From Colletotrichum lupini (lineage: Eukaryota > Ascomycota > Sordariomycetes > Glomerellales > Glomerellaceae): a stretch of 64,000 bases of DNA. Numbering within the stretch: the stretch's first letter is position 1; each line of letters begins with the position of its first letter. The notes under the pieces are model-generated. The model saw only the letters and a program-made list of their open reading frames with translations, was not told the origin of the DNA and did no database searches. The stretch covers positions 4,464,001 to 4,528,000 of the forward strand of contig NC_064681.1 of assembly GCF_023278565.1 (NCBI RefSeq), given 5' to 3'. Positions 10,875 to 22,620 of this stretch are shown piece by piece. The position numbers and the translations under genes are program-made.

Positions 10875-11639
10875 TCACTGGCCGTCTCCAGTCCTCATGA
10901 AAATATTCGAAGGTCTGTCTCGGTGCGCGAATCGCTCTTCAACGTCATATTCGATCTCTGGACCTTCTTGCTTGAAACCCAGCTTGGAATACACGTGTCT
11001 ACCCATACTTGACGCCTCCAAGAGTAGCTCAAGCCCGCCACGTCGCTTCGCCTCATCGAGACCCCACTGAACCAGCTTCTTGGCGATGCCCTTACCCTGG
11101 AACTTGGGATCCACGGCGCACATGTCCAGCACGAAAACTGCCGGCTCAGCCGCCGTCGCCTTCTCTGCGATGACCTCCTCACGTCGCTTGTGCAGCGATC
11201 CCATACAGGCTGCGGCGTATCGCTGCTCGGCTTCGTTGCCGGGGAAGATGGACTCCAGCCCGAGCTCCTTGATCAAGTCTTTCGGTGGCTGATCGCCGTG
11301 ACCTTCAATGGCGGACTGCTGTGCCCAGATTGCCATGCCTACGATTCTGCGCTGTCCGGCATTTTCGGGATCCGGAAGGGTGGCCTTGAGGAAGACGACA
11401 TTGGGGTCGCCCTTGTTGTTCTGGTTGACGGTTTTGAAGCGGTTAGCCATGCGACCGGCGCCGCGAACCACGCCTTCCGGCGTATCCCAGCCGGGGTTCA
11501 TGGACAGGTAGACACCATCACGAGCTTGGTGACCGAATGCGTCTCGGACGACCTCGGTGACTTGAGTAAAGTCCTCGGGCTGGGAGATGACTTCGATGCG
11601 GACATCATAGTTCTGCCCCGCGACGGTGGTGCTTGCCAT
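10875..11639 (-). CDS. GNAT-family N-acetyltransferase
   Basis: Single exon, 254 aa. The acetyl-CoA-binding motif A is clear near residues 170-200: VLDMCAVDPKFQGKGIAKKL contains the Q-x-x-G-x-G/A pyrophosphate loop, followed by an Ala/Arg-rich helix and YSKLGF near the end, a common motif B ending. This architecture (a long N-terminal part, then GNAT) is common in fungal acetyltransferases of unknown substrate. The chosen ATG (complement of 11637-11639) has a strong context with A at -3 and G at +4; the frame is open further upstream but has no other ATG. Probably cytosolic. Nothing in the neighbourhood reveals the substrate. Confidence 0.88.
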   Translation of the reverse strand: MASTTVAGQNYDVRIEVISQPEDFTQVTEVVRDAFGHQARDGVYLSMNPGWDTPEGVVRGAGRMANRFKTVNQNNKGDPNVVFLKATLPDPENAGQRRIVGMAIWAQQSAIEGHGDQPPKDLIKELGLESIFPGNEAEQRYAAACMGSLHKRREEVIAEKATAAEPAVFVLDMCAVDPKFQGKGIAKKLVQWGLDEAKRRGGLELLLEASSMGRHVYSKLGFKQEGPEIEYDVEERFAHRDRPSNIFMRTGDGQ

Positions 11640-12432
11640 GGTTTCTGCGGGGTAATAATCGCGGTTGAAGACTTCAAATGGCGGGGTCAAAATGCTAAAG
11701 TCTGGGTCGCAGGGGCTTCGAGGCGGTGTTATTGCGCAAGATTCCAATGAGTCTCGAGTTTGGTTGATGAGTCTACAATTTCTGCATGGAACGAAGTTTA
11801 AGTGGACAAAGTGTCTTTACTGAAAACTGAAAAAGTCAGCACCTTTGCCAAGCTCTTCTCTTGAGCACGACAAACGGACAACCCGAGTTGAACCTGGACG
11901 CATGAATCATCCAATGCCCCCAAGTTGGTATGGCCCACTAGACTCCGCATCTCGGAGACGAAACCCCCGATTTAGTCGTCAACTCCATGTTTCTTGCTAG
12001 TGCCCGAGCTAACTTAACCCTTATTAACAGACACGATTGATCTAGTTCATGATAATGTAAAGTTGAATGACAACATAGGCTCTTATGGATTCAAATGTCA
12101 GAGCCCAAGAGCTAAGTGAGAATGGAGAAAGTTGTGAAATTTCAGACGGCTGACTCTGGTCGAGAAAGACTGACCATGTCCCAGAGGCCGAATGCCGCTA
12201 GAGGTAAGAATTGAGACCCACGCTAGGCAGCTAGCACTTTTTGATTCACAGCGTCCTACGGAACAGTAGAAAGTCAATGGTGTTTAACAACAAGAAAGAG
12301 TTCAAGATGCTTGGCATCAACTAATCATCCTACTGGTTTCGTCATAAACACTTGGCGCATTCATGGTAGCTTCAGGCTTTTCCATCCAATTGATCTAATT
12401 CTTTTTGGCGCTCCCAAATGTTTTCTGACAAA
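11640..12432. other. Intergenic region
   Basis: About 0.8 kb between the acetyltransferase start and the end of the small secreted protein gene; both genes are on the minus strand. I see no coding signal, repeat or RNA gene. It must hold the acetyltransferase promoter and the 3' UTR of the secreted protein gene. Confidence 0.5.
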
Positions 12433-12840
12433 TTAACAGCCAAATACTCTAGCAGTGCAAACATTGATACCAGCAGCTCCAGCGCCAGGTGCAGCCATGT
12501 ACTCGCACTTTGTCGCAAATGTCCACGAGCCATGCGGCGCAGAGTACTCCACAACATCATCACGGAAGCGCATGTATGCTGAGTATCCAGAGCGGCAGTT
12601 CAGACCTAAGTTTGAGATTACAATTAGCTATTGGTGCATAGTTGCCATGTCAGAGTGCGGTGAAAATAACTTACGCCAGCCATTAACGTCGCCGTATCCG
12701 TTCACGCTGCAAACCTTTTGACCATTGTCTGTGAGCGTGATAGTGGCATATTGGAAGTTGTTGATGCTTGCGACGAAATCGACGCAAGCTAGTGCAGAGC
12801 CGGCGAAAGTTGCGAGGACGACGTTCTTGAGGGCGACCAT
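12433..12840 (-). CDS. Small secreted cysteine-containing protein (effector candidate)
   Basis: Two exons on the minus strand: 12675-12840 and 12433-12605, joined across a 69-nt intron (GTAAGT donor, TTAG acceptor). They encode 112 aa. Residues 1-18 (MVALKNVVLATFAGSALA) form a typical signal peptide with an ALA cleavage site, leaving a mature protein of about 94 aa that begins with Cys. Six cysteines remain, an even number consistent with three disulfides. No known domain is recognisable and there is no transmembrane segment or GPI signal. The start of the gene lies only 125 bp from the RIP-mutated retrotransposon copy 1. That setting, plus size and secretion, matches plant-pathogen effectors; the function itself is unknown. 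The gene shows no RIP-type damage. Confidence 0.8.
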
Positions 12841-12965
12841 GTTGACTGGATGGATGATTTTCGTTTAAAACTTGGGATTGGCGAGTTAACTAATGAGGAG
12901 ATGCAAGCTGATTGAGGTGATTCTTCTGATCGTGAGGATTGCATGCAAGCACAGAACAATCATAC

Positions 12966-13170
12966 TATCGGATTAGAAGTCTAATTCGACCGCGGCATAC
13001 AGCCGACTGCGCAGGGGCCAATTAGGGGCCCTATTTACGATTATCGTAGCTAGCCTAACCTACGGTTAGAACCTCCTTTTTATACCTATTACGCAAATAT
13101 TTAAATAGTTTAATTAATCTCTTTATTAACTATAGTTTAAACTAACTACCCTATAATAAAGATACTAATA
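12966..13170 (+). repeat. 5' LTR, family A copy 1
   Basis: 205 bp. The outer half keeps CpA and TpG (for example GCATACAGCCGACTGCGCAG), while the inner half is RIP-mutated. It matches the LTRs at 20180, 40049, 47268, 49943 and 57160. Confidence 0.95.
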
Positions 13171-16100
13171 CTAATTAGTAATTAAATTCTACTATCGTAA
13201 ATTAGTAAAGTATCTTGCTATATAAAAAAGACGACCTCTTAATACTATATAGGATAGGAGATTCGTACTAATTAACTTTATAAAAATAAATAAAAAAAGA
13301 GGTAATTCTTAAATACCGTACGGAATTAAGTAATCGTAGCCCTTTACTACTTACGAGAGGTTAATATCTACTATATTAAACTACGTTAAATAATAGAACT
13401 ACTTAAGTAATTAGCCTTTTATTATCGCCCCGAGTAGCTTTTTTACTAAACGACTTTTCTATAGCCGGCCTATAATTAGAAATTAACTAATTAAATTAAT
13501 AAAAGAAAATACTTACGTAACGACTACCTACTTAACTAATTAGTATAACGAACGAGCTTAATAATATAATATAAAAGAGTACTACGTAATTAAAAAAAGG
13601 GATCTTTAAACGTAAATATTCTTATTTAGTAGCGAAAGTAATTTTATAAAAGTTATTAGGCTAAGAGATTTATAGTATATAGAAAAATCTATTATTATAA
13701 GGATTTTATAAGTACGACCTTAAGCCCGCGATCTAAATAACCTCCTCGTAGCTCCCTTAACTACCCCCTAAGTATTATTTAGAAATATAATATAGGGGAC
13801 GGTTTAACGAGGGAAGAGGGGATTTAAAAGTCTTAATAATATTAAGTTAAGAATATTATAAATTTTAGAAATTAACTTAAAAAAAAAGTAACTACCTTAA
13901 AATAGACCTACGACCTCTTACTAAAGTTATTATTAGCCTAAAAAAAAGCTAAAAAAACGAGGATCTAAGGAGAAAAAAAAAGAATCCTCTAGAGGGCCGC
14001 TAAAGGGCTTCTTTTTATATTAGCTCTTAATATAAGATTATTAATTTTAAAAAATTAACTAAGTAATAAAAGAGATTATTAATAAGCAATAATTACTTAA
14101 CCGTAATTAAATTACGAAAAAGACTACTTAAAAAATATAAAATAGGGTACTAAGAGGCTATAAAAAATATAACTTCTAAAGTATTTAACCTTACTACGTA
14201 TAAGTAATAAATGAGTATTTTCGGTAAGTCCTTAAAATCCACGATCTTACGAAAAAGAGGGCTTAACTTCGTTAACTATACTTAACGGCCTATATAGTTC
14301 TTAATAGCTTATATAGCTCCTTTACGAGCTACTTAGTATTTATTTTTAACTATTTCTATAGAATACCGCCCTAAAGGAGGTAGGTTAAGAAAAGAAGCTA
14401 TTTAGAAATTATAAAGAGCACGAGGCTTAGGAAGCTAAAAATATATAAGATAGTAGAAATCGGTAATTAATAAAGATCCCGAGACTAATTACTATATCTT
14501 TTTATAATAATATAAACGTTTACTACTATTATTATTAAAAAGAACTACTAAAACCTACCCTTTTATACTAAATAAAAAGGAGGATCTAAGTAAGTATAAT
14601 AATTAATAATCTAAAAAAGTAGTAGTAATTACTAAAAATAACAAAAACGAGAGTAGTAGCGAGATAGCGAGAAAAAATAGGAATCTCTTAGACCTTAATA
14701 AATTCGTTAAGTAATAAAAGCACGGATTTATTATAACTAGCGCGCGGATTAAATATATCCTTATTAAAATTAAATACGCTAGCGACTATTAATACGGGTA
14801 TAAGCTAGAGCACGACCCTTAGTAAGTTAAAGTAAAAAAGAAGAGGATAAAACCCGATCCTAAATAGAATCCTAATCTTTTATAAGTAAGTAAATATTAA
14901 CCCGGACTATTAGGGGACGTAAATATATAAAATCGCAAATTAGCCTAACGGTAAGTAAATTAACACGGTATTAATCTATTTAACTAAGGTCTATAAGAAA
15001 AAGGGGCTATAGGGGTAACCCCTATTCTACGAGATTATAAACGACCTTAACTACTAACTAAATAAATAGTTCGTAAGCGTAAGCTTAAGAATTATAAAAG
15101 TAGTTAATAAATTCCTCTATAAATAAGGGGTATTATTAGCGTAATTATAATTATAAGAGCTATATAAAATATTAATAGCGATAATTATAAAAAAGGAATT
15201 CGTACTATAGAACTAAGTATAGGTCGATAGAGTATATAATCGCTTTTACGAATTTAAAAAAAGAGTAAACGACCCAGATTTCCTCCTTATAATCACTAAT
15301 AGAAATCTATCGTCATAAAAGGATATACCGGGGCAAAATATAGTACTAAAAATATAATAATTAATAATTCTACTTATTTTAATTTATAACTTATTACCGT
15401 TATTAATATAAAATTCGGCGTTAATTAGCTAATAAAAAAGGAAGTAAACGACCCGAAGTTACTAATAGTACGTAGCGACGTAGGGATCGTATATAAATAT
15501 TAAAAATCTAATAGTAAATACGAGGCAATTTATAGACCTTAAAAAGATCTTTTTAAAAAAGAAATTATACTCTAGGGGGAAGTATAAGGTCTTATAAAAA
15601 ACCCTAACGATATTTTACGATTACTATAAAAAAGTCGGAATTAGGGAATATTAGTACTATTCGGTAATTAATATCGTATTTATAAGTAAAGCCTTTAATT
15701 ATTACTACGAAGCGGTACGTAATCTTAATTAAAACGACTTTCTTAGTATAATTAACGCAATCTAAAGCCGCTTCGAGACTTATAATAAGAACCTAGAGCT
15801 CCTATTTAAGCTATAAGCGATTTCTTTTATATTTATAGCTAGGATAATAGAGGGTAAATTGCGAATAGAGATCCTTAAAGAGCTTATTAATTAAATTAAT
15901 AAGCTAGTAAAAACCTAACTAAATAAGGGGATAAATAAGCGAAAAGTTAAATATCTTTATACCGTAATATAGCGTATATTAGAAGTAAAAATAACCCTAT
16001 ACTAAACACTTAAAAACTACGAGACGCTCTACTCGAGGCTAAGATCTAGCTTTAATATTAAAGCGAGAATACTATACTAAACCCACTTCTAAGTATACGA

Positions 16101-16839
16101 CGGCCCTTATTAATAATATTAAGTCGATCGAATATATAATAAGAAAAAAAAAAGGCTAAATGTAGTAATCGCTAGTAAGGAGGCCTAGATTTATTAAATA
16201 AATAAAAATTTAACTTACGGATAGGGTAATAAAAAAGGTAATATTATATTTATAAAAAAATAGATATTAATTAAGTAACTACTTTAAAAAAGAGCGTATT
16301 AAATTATATAAATAGTATAAAAAGTCGAGGGTAGTAAATAGTAAAACTAGCCCTCGTCGGTTTAATTAATTCCTTATTATATATAAGGGTAAATCCGGGG
16401 GCATAGAACTTAGCGATAGTAGCTAAAGTAGTAGTTTAAAGTATATACCCCCTATAAGAGATTTAGAAAATAAAAAAGATCTTACCCCCTATACTAATAA
16501 ATTAAATTATAATAAAATCGACGATATTAATAACTCTTTTTTTACTCCGTTAGCCTCTAGAGGATATATAAGGCTAAATAAATAAAGGGTAATAAAAGCT
16601 TTTAATAAGTAGGCTTTTATTTACGGATAGTAAGGGAAGGTCCCTTAAATAACGGATACGGAAGCGGCTAAAAGAGCGAATTTAATAGTACTAAAGCCTA
16701 TTCTCTTAATAATTAAAGAGAAAACGCTATCTCTCTTGATATTTAAAGAAAAGGAATATAATACTAAGCAAATCTAGGGGTAGTTAGAGGGGTCCTTTTT
16801 ATACTACCTAAATCCCTTAAATACTAAGCTCGTATAAGT

Positions 16840-19800
16840 ATTCTATGCGAGTAAAAAGTACGGCCTAGACGATTTTTATAAAATTATCTTAAATACTAGG
16901 GCATCGTAATAGTTAACTAAAAAAAAAGGGTAATTCTAAGCGCTATAAAAGATCGCATTAGTAATACTTAATATATTAATAGCGGGTATTACGAGGATTA
17001 GTTTTAGCTTAGGTAAAGAAATCGTCGCCCTAAGTATAGTAAAAATAGAGACGCACTTTAGAATAATAACTTTCTATATTTTACTTATTAATACCCTATT
17101 TCTCTTATATTTAAAAAACATAAATTAACTAAGTATTATATTTAATAATACGAGGAATAGAATCTCTAGCGATAAGTACTTCGAAATAGTTAAATACTAA
17201 TAGGGGTATACGTTTATAAAGCTTACTAACGATACGAAGTTAATTAATTACCTAATAAAAAGTAAGCTTAGAAAACTATACTAAAGATTCGGGCACTCGT
17301 CAGTTACGAGGCTATATAACCTCCTAAAGCAATTAAGTAATAATAATATTAAAATAGGGGTACTAAAGTAGTTAATAAAAATATACTACTAATACTAAAT
17401 AAATGCGCAGAGCCTACGCAAATTCAAGTTTAAATTACGTAATAAGCTTAACTTTAACTAAGAAATTATTATTAATATCTTCTACTTAAATAGTCGGCTA
17501 GTACTATATATAATCGACGTAGCTATATCCTTCTAAGTAAGGTAATTCCTCCGGGATCTATAAGTAAAAATAGTATAGGTAGCCCTATAAAAAAGCTAAA
17601 TCGATATATACTAAGGACCGCTAGACGATATTAGAACTAACGCTAGTACTAGCTTTAAGTTAATAGAATTTAGGGATAATATAATAGCCTACGGTATATA
17701 GCTAAAAGTCGTACCCGTTAAAGCGCACTATAGTATTAAAAAAGTAAAAAGGGTATATTAGTAATTAAAAAGGGCGTTTAGAATTATTAAAAAAGAAAAT
17801 CCGGATTCTACTAATAACGAATACCTTTAGATAGTACTTAAATACTATAACGACACTATAGGGCCTAACGGACTTATACTAACGCTATTAGTATTTAAAG
17901 TATATTTAAGAACGACCTTAGCCTCGCTACCGTTACTAAATATAAGCTAACGAGCCCGAGTAATTAAAAAAGTAATATAAGTATTATATAAAGTAAGCGT
18001 AAGAAGGTAAGTTAATAAAGTAATTACTACGCACAATAAGCCTAACATAGGGAATAATCTAAATATACTACTAAATTCGGATATACGAGTATAATATAAA
18101 ATTACTTAATAATAGGCTAGGCTATATAAATTAATTTTTATTAACGAGCGCTCTTATATAATCGCGAGGGATCGTAACTAGCTATTTAAAGTATTAATTA
18201 TAGTAATTAAACCGTACTATATAAATCTTAACGAGGTAATTTCTAACTTATAAAAAGAAAAAGAGCTAGGGGAAACTATATAACCTGCAGTAGAGGTATA
18301 GGAAATTATCCTTAATAAAATCGTTATAATAATACTAATAAATAACGAAAAAGAGGAAATTACTAAAAGGGTACTAATACTACTAGCGAGACGTCGCAAA
18401 AGACCACGGTAGTAAGCCCTAATATAGTAATTTATTATTAGTAATGAGGTAATTAATACTTTTTATATAATAAAAAAAAAGCCGATTTCGAGCTAGTAGT
18501 TAAACTACGTAAAGAAAGTATAATTATAATTATTAAAAAGCCGTATAAGGGATTAGATTTTATTAAAGCAAATACTCTTTATAATTAAAGGGTCTATCGA
18601 TTTATCCTATATAACTTAGAAAAATATATAAACCTCTATATATTTAAATTACGAATAGTTCGTAAGATTAAAAGGAAAGGAACACCCTAGCCGTATAAGA
18701 AGTCTAAATACGTAATTTAGGGGTACGGTAACGTTAAAAAGGTAACGCTACTTATACAATTACTTACTATATAGTACTATAGCTAACGATTAATAATAGT
18801 ATTAATAATATTACTACGGAAGAAAGGATACGAGATTTAGAGCTATAATATTACCTAGGCCTATACCCAATCGGCTACAGGGCTTATAAAGAAAATCCTA
18901 GCCTATTTACTAAAAGAAATAGCTAGTAAGTACTTAAAAGGTACGATTATTAAAGTGCTTAAGCCACTATATAAGCTTATAAAATCGGGTACTTATTAAT
19001 AAGCCACTTATTACAATTTCTATATTAATTAATTATTAATAATTACTTTTACGTACGACCCGTACTTACTAATCGTAGAGTACGAAAGTAATTAATTTAG
19101 GATCGTTAGAATATAAACTAATAATATATTAGGCCTATTTAATATTAACTTTATAAAAAAAGAGGATAAGGAGCTCTAGAAAGCGGGCTTTATAACGAAG
19201 CTAAAAGAGGTCCTTAAATAAATACCCCCCTAGTATTTAATAATAGGATTTTTATAATTAAAAAGAAAACCGTCGTTTTTTAATAAAAGGGGTAGGGCGA
19301 GAAGATTAACCTCGTCGACCTAAATATAACTAATATTAAAAAGCGGTATAAGGCTAAGCTTGCGTAAGGGGTATATATTATGAGTATTTATTAACCTAAA
19401 GTGATTTTTAATTACGCTAAGGTAGCGTAGGCTATAGATCTAACTAAATAAAACGTCGAGGTACTTAATAAGTAGCTTAAGTAATAATAAATAAATCTTA
19501 ATTAAAGTCTCGTCTACTACCCGATCGACCTTATAATTAATAAGCTCTACGTCTTTATTAATAAGTTATTTACGAATAATAACGACCTTATTTCGTAATT
19601 AAGGTATATTATTATCTTAGCTAACGAGAGTATAGGTAAGAGCGAATTTATTATATATAGTAATATAATCTATTACTCGTTAACTAAAAATAAGTAAATA
19701 ACGAGAAATATACTAGCGTTAAAGGTCTATAGTATAGTTAACGGCGTTAACTTCTCTTATATAATTTTAATAATACTAAAAAAGATTACTAATCGAATTA

Positions 19801-20050
19801 GCTTTCTACCTATTTTAATAGTTATCTATACCGATTCCTACTCGCTATATAAATACCTCGTTAAATTAAAAATAACGAAAGAAAAGAGGCTTATAATAGA
19901 TATTATAGCCCTTAAGTAATCGTATAAAAAGCGCGAAAAACTCGAGATCCGTTAGATTAATAATAAAAACAACCTCGTAAACGCTTTTATAAAAATAGTA
20001 CTAAATAAGGGATTAGAGTAATTCGTAAGTAATAGAAAAGTTATTATATA
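16840..20050 (+). pseudogene. Remnant copia pol region, copy 1
   Basis: Approximate limits. Allowing for TAA/TAG in place of Gln and Trp codons, the + strand still reads as a retroviral-type protease segment (about 16840-17170), integrase with an H-x-x-x-H-type start (from about 17255), reverse transcriptase (about 18530-19240) and RNase H (about 19450-20000). The order protease-integrase-RT is diagnostic for Ty1/copia. The 3.6 kb between the 5' LTR and protease would be gag and is too mutated for me to read. Dozens of stops, no frame preserved. Confidence 0.75.
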
Positions 20051-20179
20051 AATAGAGGGATAAGTTATATAAAAAGAGTAAAGAAAAGGGGGGAAAAGAG
20101 ACGACTTAATAAACGGGCCCGAGGTTAAATTATACCTCTAACTATAGTAATTAAATTAAAAAAAAAAAAAGAAAGTTAG

Positions 20180-20384
20180 TATTAGATTAGAAGTTTAATT
20201 CGACCGTAGTATATAGCCGACTATATAGGGGCTAATTAGGGGCCCTATTTATGATTATTATAGCTAGCCTAACCTATAGTTAGAACCTCCTTTTTATACT
20301 TACTACGCAGATATTCAGATAGTTTAATTAATCTCTCCGTTAACTACGGTTCGAACTAACTACCCTATAATAGGGATACTAATA
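20180..20384 (+). repeat. 3' LTR, family A copy 1
   Basis: 205 bp, the partner of 12966-13170. Here the pattern of mutation is reversed: the inner (left) part is RIP-mutated, and the outer (right) part keeps segments such as ACGCAGATATTCAGATAG. Confidence 0.95.
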
Positions 20385-21558
20385 CATACTTATACTTGGC
20401 CGTCCTGAACATGATCGAGCTCAGACTATTAGCAAACTTCTGCAATGAGAAAATAATGGCTGCCTGATCGGAAATGCCCCGTAGTAATTTCTTTCTCAAT
20501 AAGCCTCCTAACGTTGGCAAATTTTGAGGTCTTGACCGCTGCGATGTGAAGTATTGGCGGCTTACGTGCCAAGACAAATGTCTAGCTGCCTGCCTCGCCA
20601 AGTTAAACAACCCCCAAGCTCTAAGCCCCATGGGGTCTGATGTCGCAGGGGGGCCGTTTCCCCTTTCAGGATTCGAGGTCACCTTTCAAGAGGAAGTCTA
20701 CCCCGATTGGTTGTCTTGCTAGTTGAACTAGGAGTATAACATTACCTCGTGAAGCCAACAGTGAGTCTGTCAGGTAGCTGCTGACTCGCCCCCCAGCAGC
20801 GGCAAGCGACGATGAACATTGATCCTTTCGCTGAAACCCTCGCAATCGGCAGTCTTATCAGCTGGGAATGGAGGAAATACACGTTTTCGGCTATTTGATT
20901 TCAGCTGACGTGAGATTCTCTGGTCTGTTTAATGAATGGGTTTGAGTTCTGTTCGAACAATATGACAACGCAGAAGTCGGGTCCATACGCGACTTGCCTG
21001 ATGCTTATGCAGGCAAGTTGCTCAACCGCAGCGAAGAATGACTCTAGGACACCAAGGTAATTGAAACGTTCTGTGGCTCGTTCTGAAAATCGTTATCAAG
21101 CGCCAGATCTATAGTGTTTTCGGTAGAATAATTCTGCCCAAGCAAATGATCGACTAATACCATGTTGTGTACTCCGTAGGTCCTTGATGGCGTAGGCACC
21201 CCACAACCCGAACTGAAAGTTCTTCTGGACCATCCCTGCTGCCTTCCCTGCCACCTTAAAGTTAAGTGCCCTTTCGATCCGAGAGAAGTGTCACCTTAAT
21301 CTCACCTCACTTGCAAAGTCCCGTAGCTTCAATAGATGATTGGTCTGCTTGTACTTCACTTTCTACTCGTCATAAGCTAGAGGAGTTGACCCATGATAGA
21401 GTGTGAATTGACAAATGATTAGCAAACACACGTTAAATGGTTCAGCAGACGTTTTTAAAAAGCGAAGTGCGATTCAAGAAATCTAAACAAACAATCTACA
21501 AGGCTGAACAAAAAAACAAAGAAATGATCCAATCAATCAAGGAACCGAACGTTTGAAA
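20385..21558. other. Intergenic region right of copy 1
   Basis: Normal composition starts directly after the target duplication. The only notable open frame (20365-20682, minus) crosses the LTR boundary and is not credible. I see no gene, repeat or RNA here. Confidence 0.5.
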
Positions 21559-22620
21559 TCAGGCAGAGCCAACGGCGAATTCCTTGACAACCTTACACAC
21601 TGGAGCTGCCCCATTAGCAGCATACTCGCAGCGCTCGCCCTTCAAGGTAGAAGCCAGACCCCTCTTCTCCTCCATGCGGGCAAAGTGACGGGAGCGCTTG
21701 GTGGGAACGCTCTTGGGAGAAACGTCAGTGAAGGCCTTCTTGGTGGAGTCCCAGATCTTGTTGTCGGAGGTGATGAAAGGAGCACCGGCAAACTTGGTCA
21801 GCGACTCGTCCTTGCCATTGAAGAATCCAGAAATCTCCTCAAGGAAGGGAACAGTATCAATGGTCTGGTTCTTGCCGGAAAGAGAGCGCTTGCTGAAGGA
21901 CTCCTTGCAGCTGTTGCGGTTTGCGACCTGTCCCACGTTGTCGGTAACGTACTTGCAAGCCTGCTCAAAGGTGGTCTTGGCTAGTGTGTCGTTCTTGCCC
22001 TTATTGAAGATACCGGCAAGGTTCTCCATGTCGAGGTGAAGGGACTGGATGGGCTTGTTGGTGCCGTCGGGTTGACCGTCAAGCCAGATGCAGCGCTGGC
22101 GAACACCATTGAGGACGGCGCCCCAGTTCCACTCGCGGCCGCACTGGAAGCCCAAGTCACCAACAGGGATGAAGACCTCGTCGCGTCTTGCCTGGGTGTC
22201 ACTTCCCTTGAGAATGATGTTGGAGACGCAGATGGCATTGCCACCAGGCTGGATATCGAGAGACTTGAGGTTGAAACCATTGTTGGTCTTGAAGCTCTGA
22301 ATAGGCGCCTCAGCGTTCTTCAGGCCCTTGAATAGTTCCGAGTCACCATTATTGCGGCATTGGTCCTCGGGCTTGTCACTATTTCCTTCGAAAACACCAA
22401 AGATCTGGGTGTTGGAGAAGTCGGACAGGATGATGGAAGGAGGGTTGCCCGCGGCATCTTGGTTGTCTCCGATTTCCATGCGGATGGTGTAGAAGTCAAC
22501 CTCCTTGGGCTTCGTGTTGATGGCCGACATGATGCCAATGCCCGATGAGACGAGCCCCAAAAAGGTAGCGACATTGCCAATGGCGGTGCCGAGGGTTGCA
22601 ACTGCTCCGATAGCGGCCAT
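21559..22620 (-). CDS. Orphan 353-aa protein, no recognised domain
   Basis: An uninterrupted 353-codon frame with ATG at 22620 and TGA at 21559. The N-terminus (about residues 1-34) is rich in Gly, Ala, Val and Ile and could be a membrane-interacting helix or an atypical signal; it lacks a clear n-region of basic residues. The rest is soluble in character with eight cysteines and basic KR pairs near the C-terminus (PTKRSRH, MEEKRG) that could be processing sites. Codon use looks like that of the other genes and RIP damage is absent, so it is probably a functioning gene. I do not recognise the family. It is the only gene in a 3-kb island between two retrotransposons. A TATA-like element lies about 170 bp upstream. 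Confidence 0.75.
   Translation of the reverse strand: MAAIGAVATLGTAIGNVATFLGLVSSGIGIMSAINTKPKEVDFYTIRMEIGDNQDAAGNPPSIILSDFSNTQIFGVFEGNSDKPEDQCRNNGDSELFKGLKNAEAPIQSFKTNNGFNLKSLDIQPGGNAICVSNIILKGSDTQARRDEVFIPVGDLGFQCGREWNWGAVLNGVRQRCIWLDGQPDGTNKPIQSLHLDMENLAGIFNKGKNDTLAKTTFEQACKYVTDNVGQVANRNSCKESFSKRSLSGKNQTIDTVPFLEEISGFFNGKDESLTKFAGAPFITSDNKIWDSTKKAFTDVSPKSVPTKRSRHFARMEEKRGLASTLKGERCEYAANGAAPVCKVVKEFAVGSA

Larger units (their letters stand above)
12966..20384 (+). mobile_element. Ty1/copia LTR retrotransposon family A, copy 1 (RIP-inactivated)
   Basis: 7419 bp between two 205-bp LTRs, flanked by the perfect 5-bp duplication catac (12961-12965 and 20385-20389). LTR ends are TG..CA-type (here TA..TA after C-to-T change). 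A purine tract (20158-20175) ends 4 nt before the 3' LTR. Conceptual reading through TAA/TAG codons gives the copia order protease, integrase, reverse transcriptase and RNase H on the + strand. CpA and TpG are nearly absent inside and no long open frame survives, so the copy cannot make protein. Flanking DNA is unaffected up to the duplication. Confidence 0.95.

Noticed and set aside
20365..20682. 105-aa minus-strand frame
   Set aside because: It reaches into the 3' LTR of copy 1 and has no recognisable feature.
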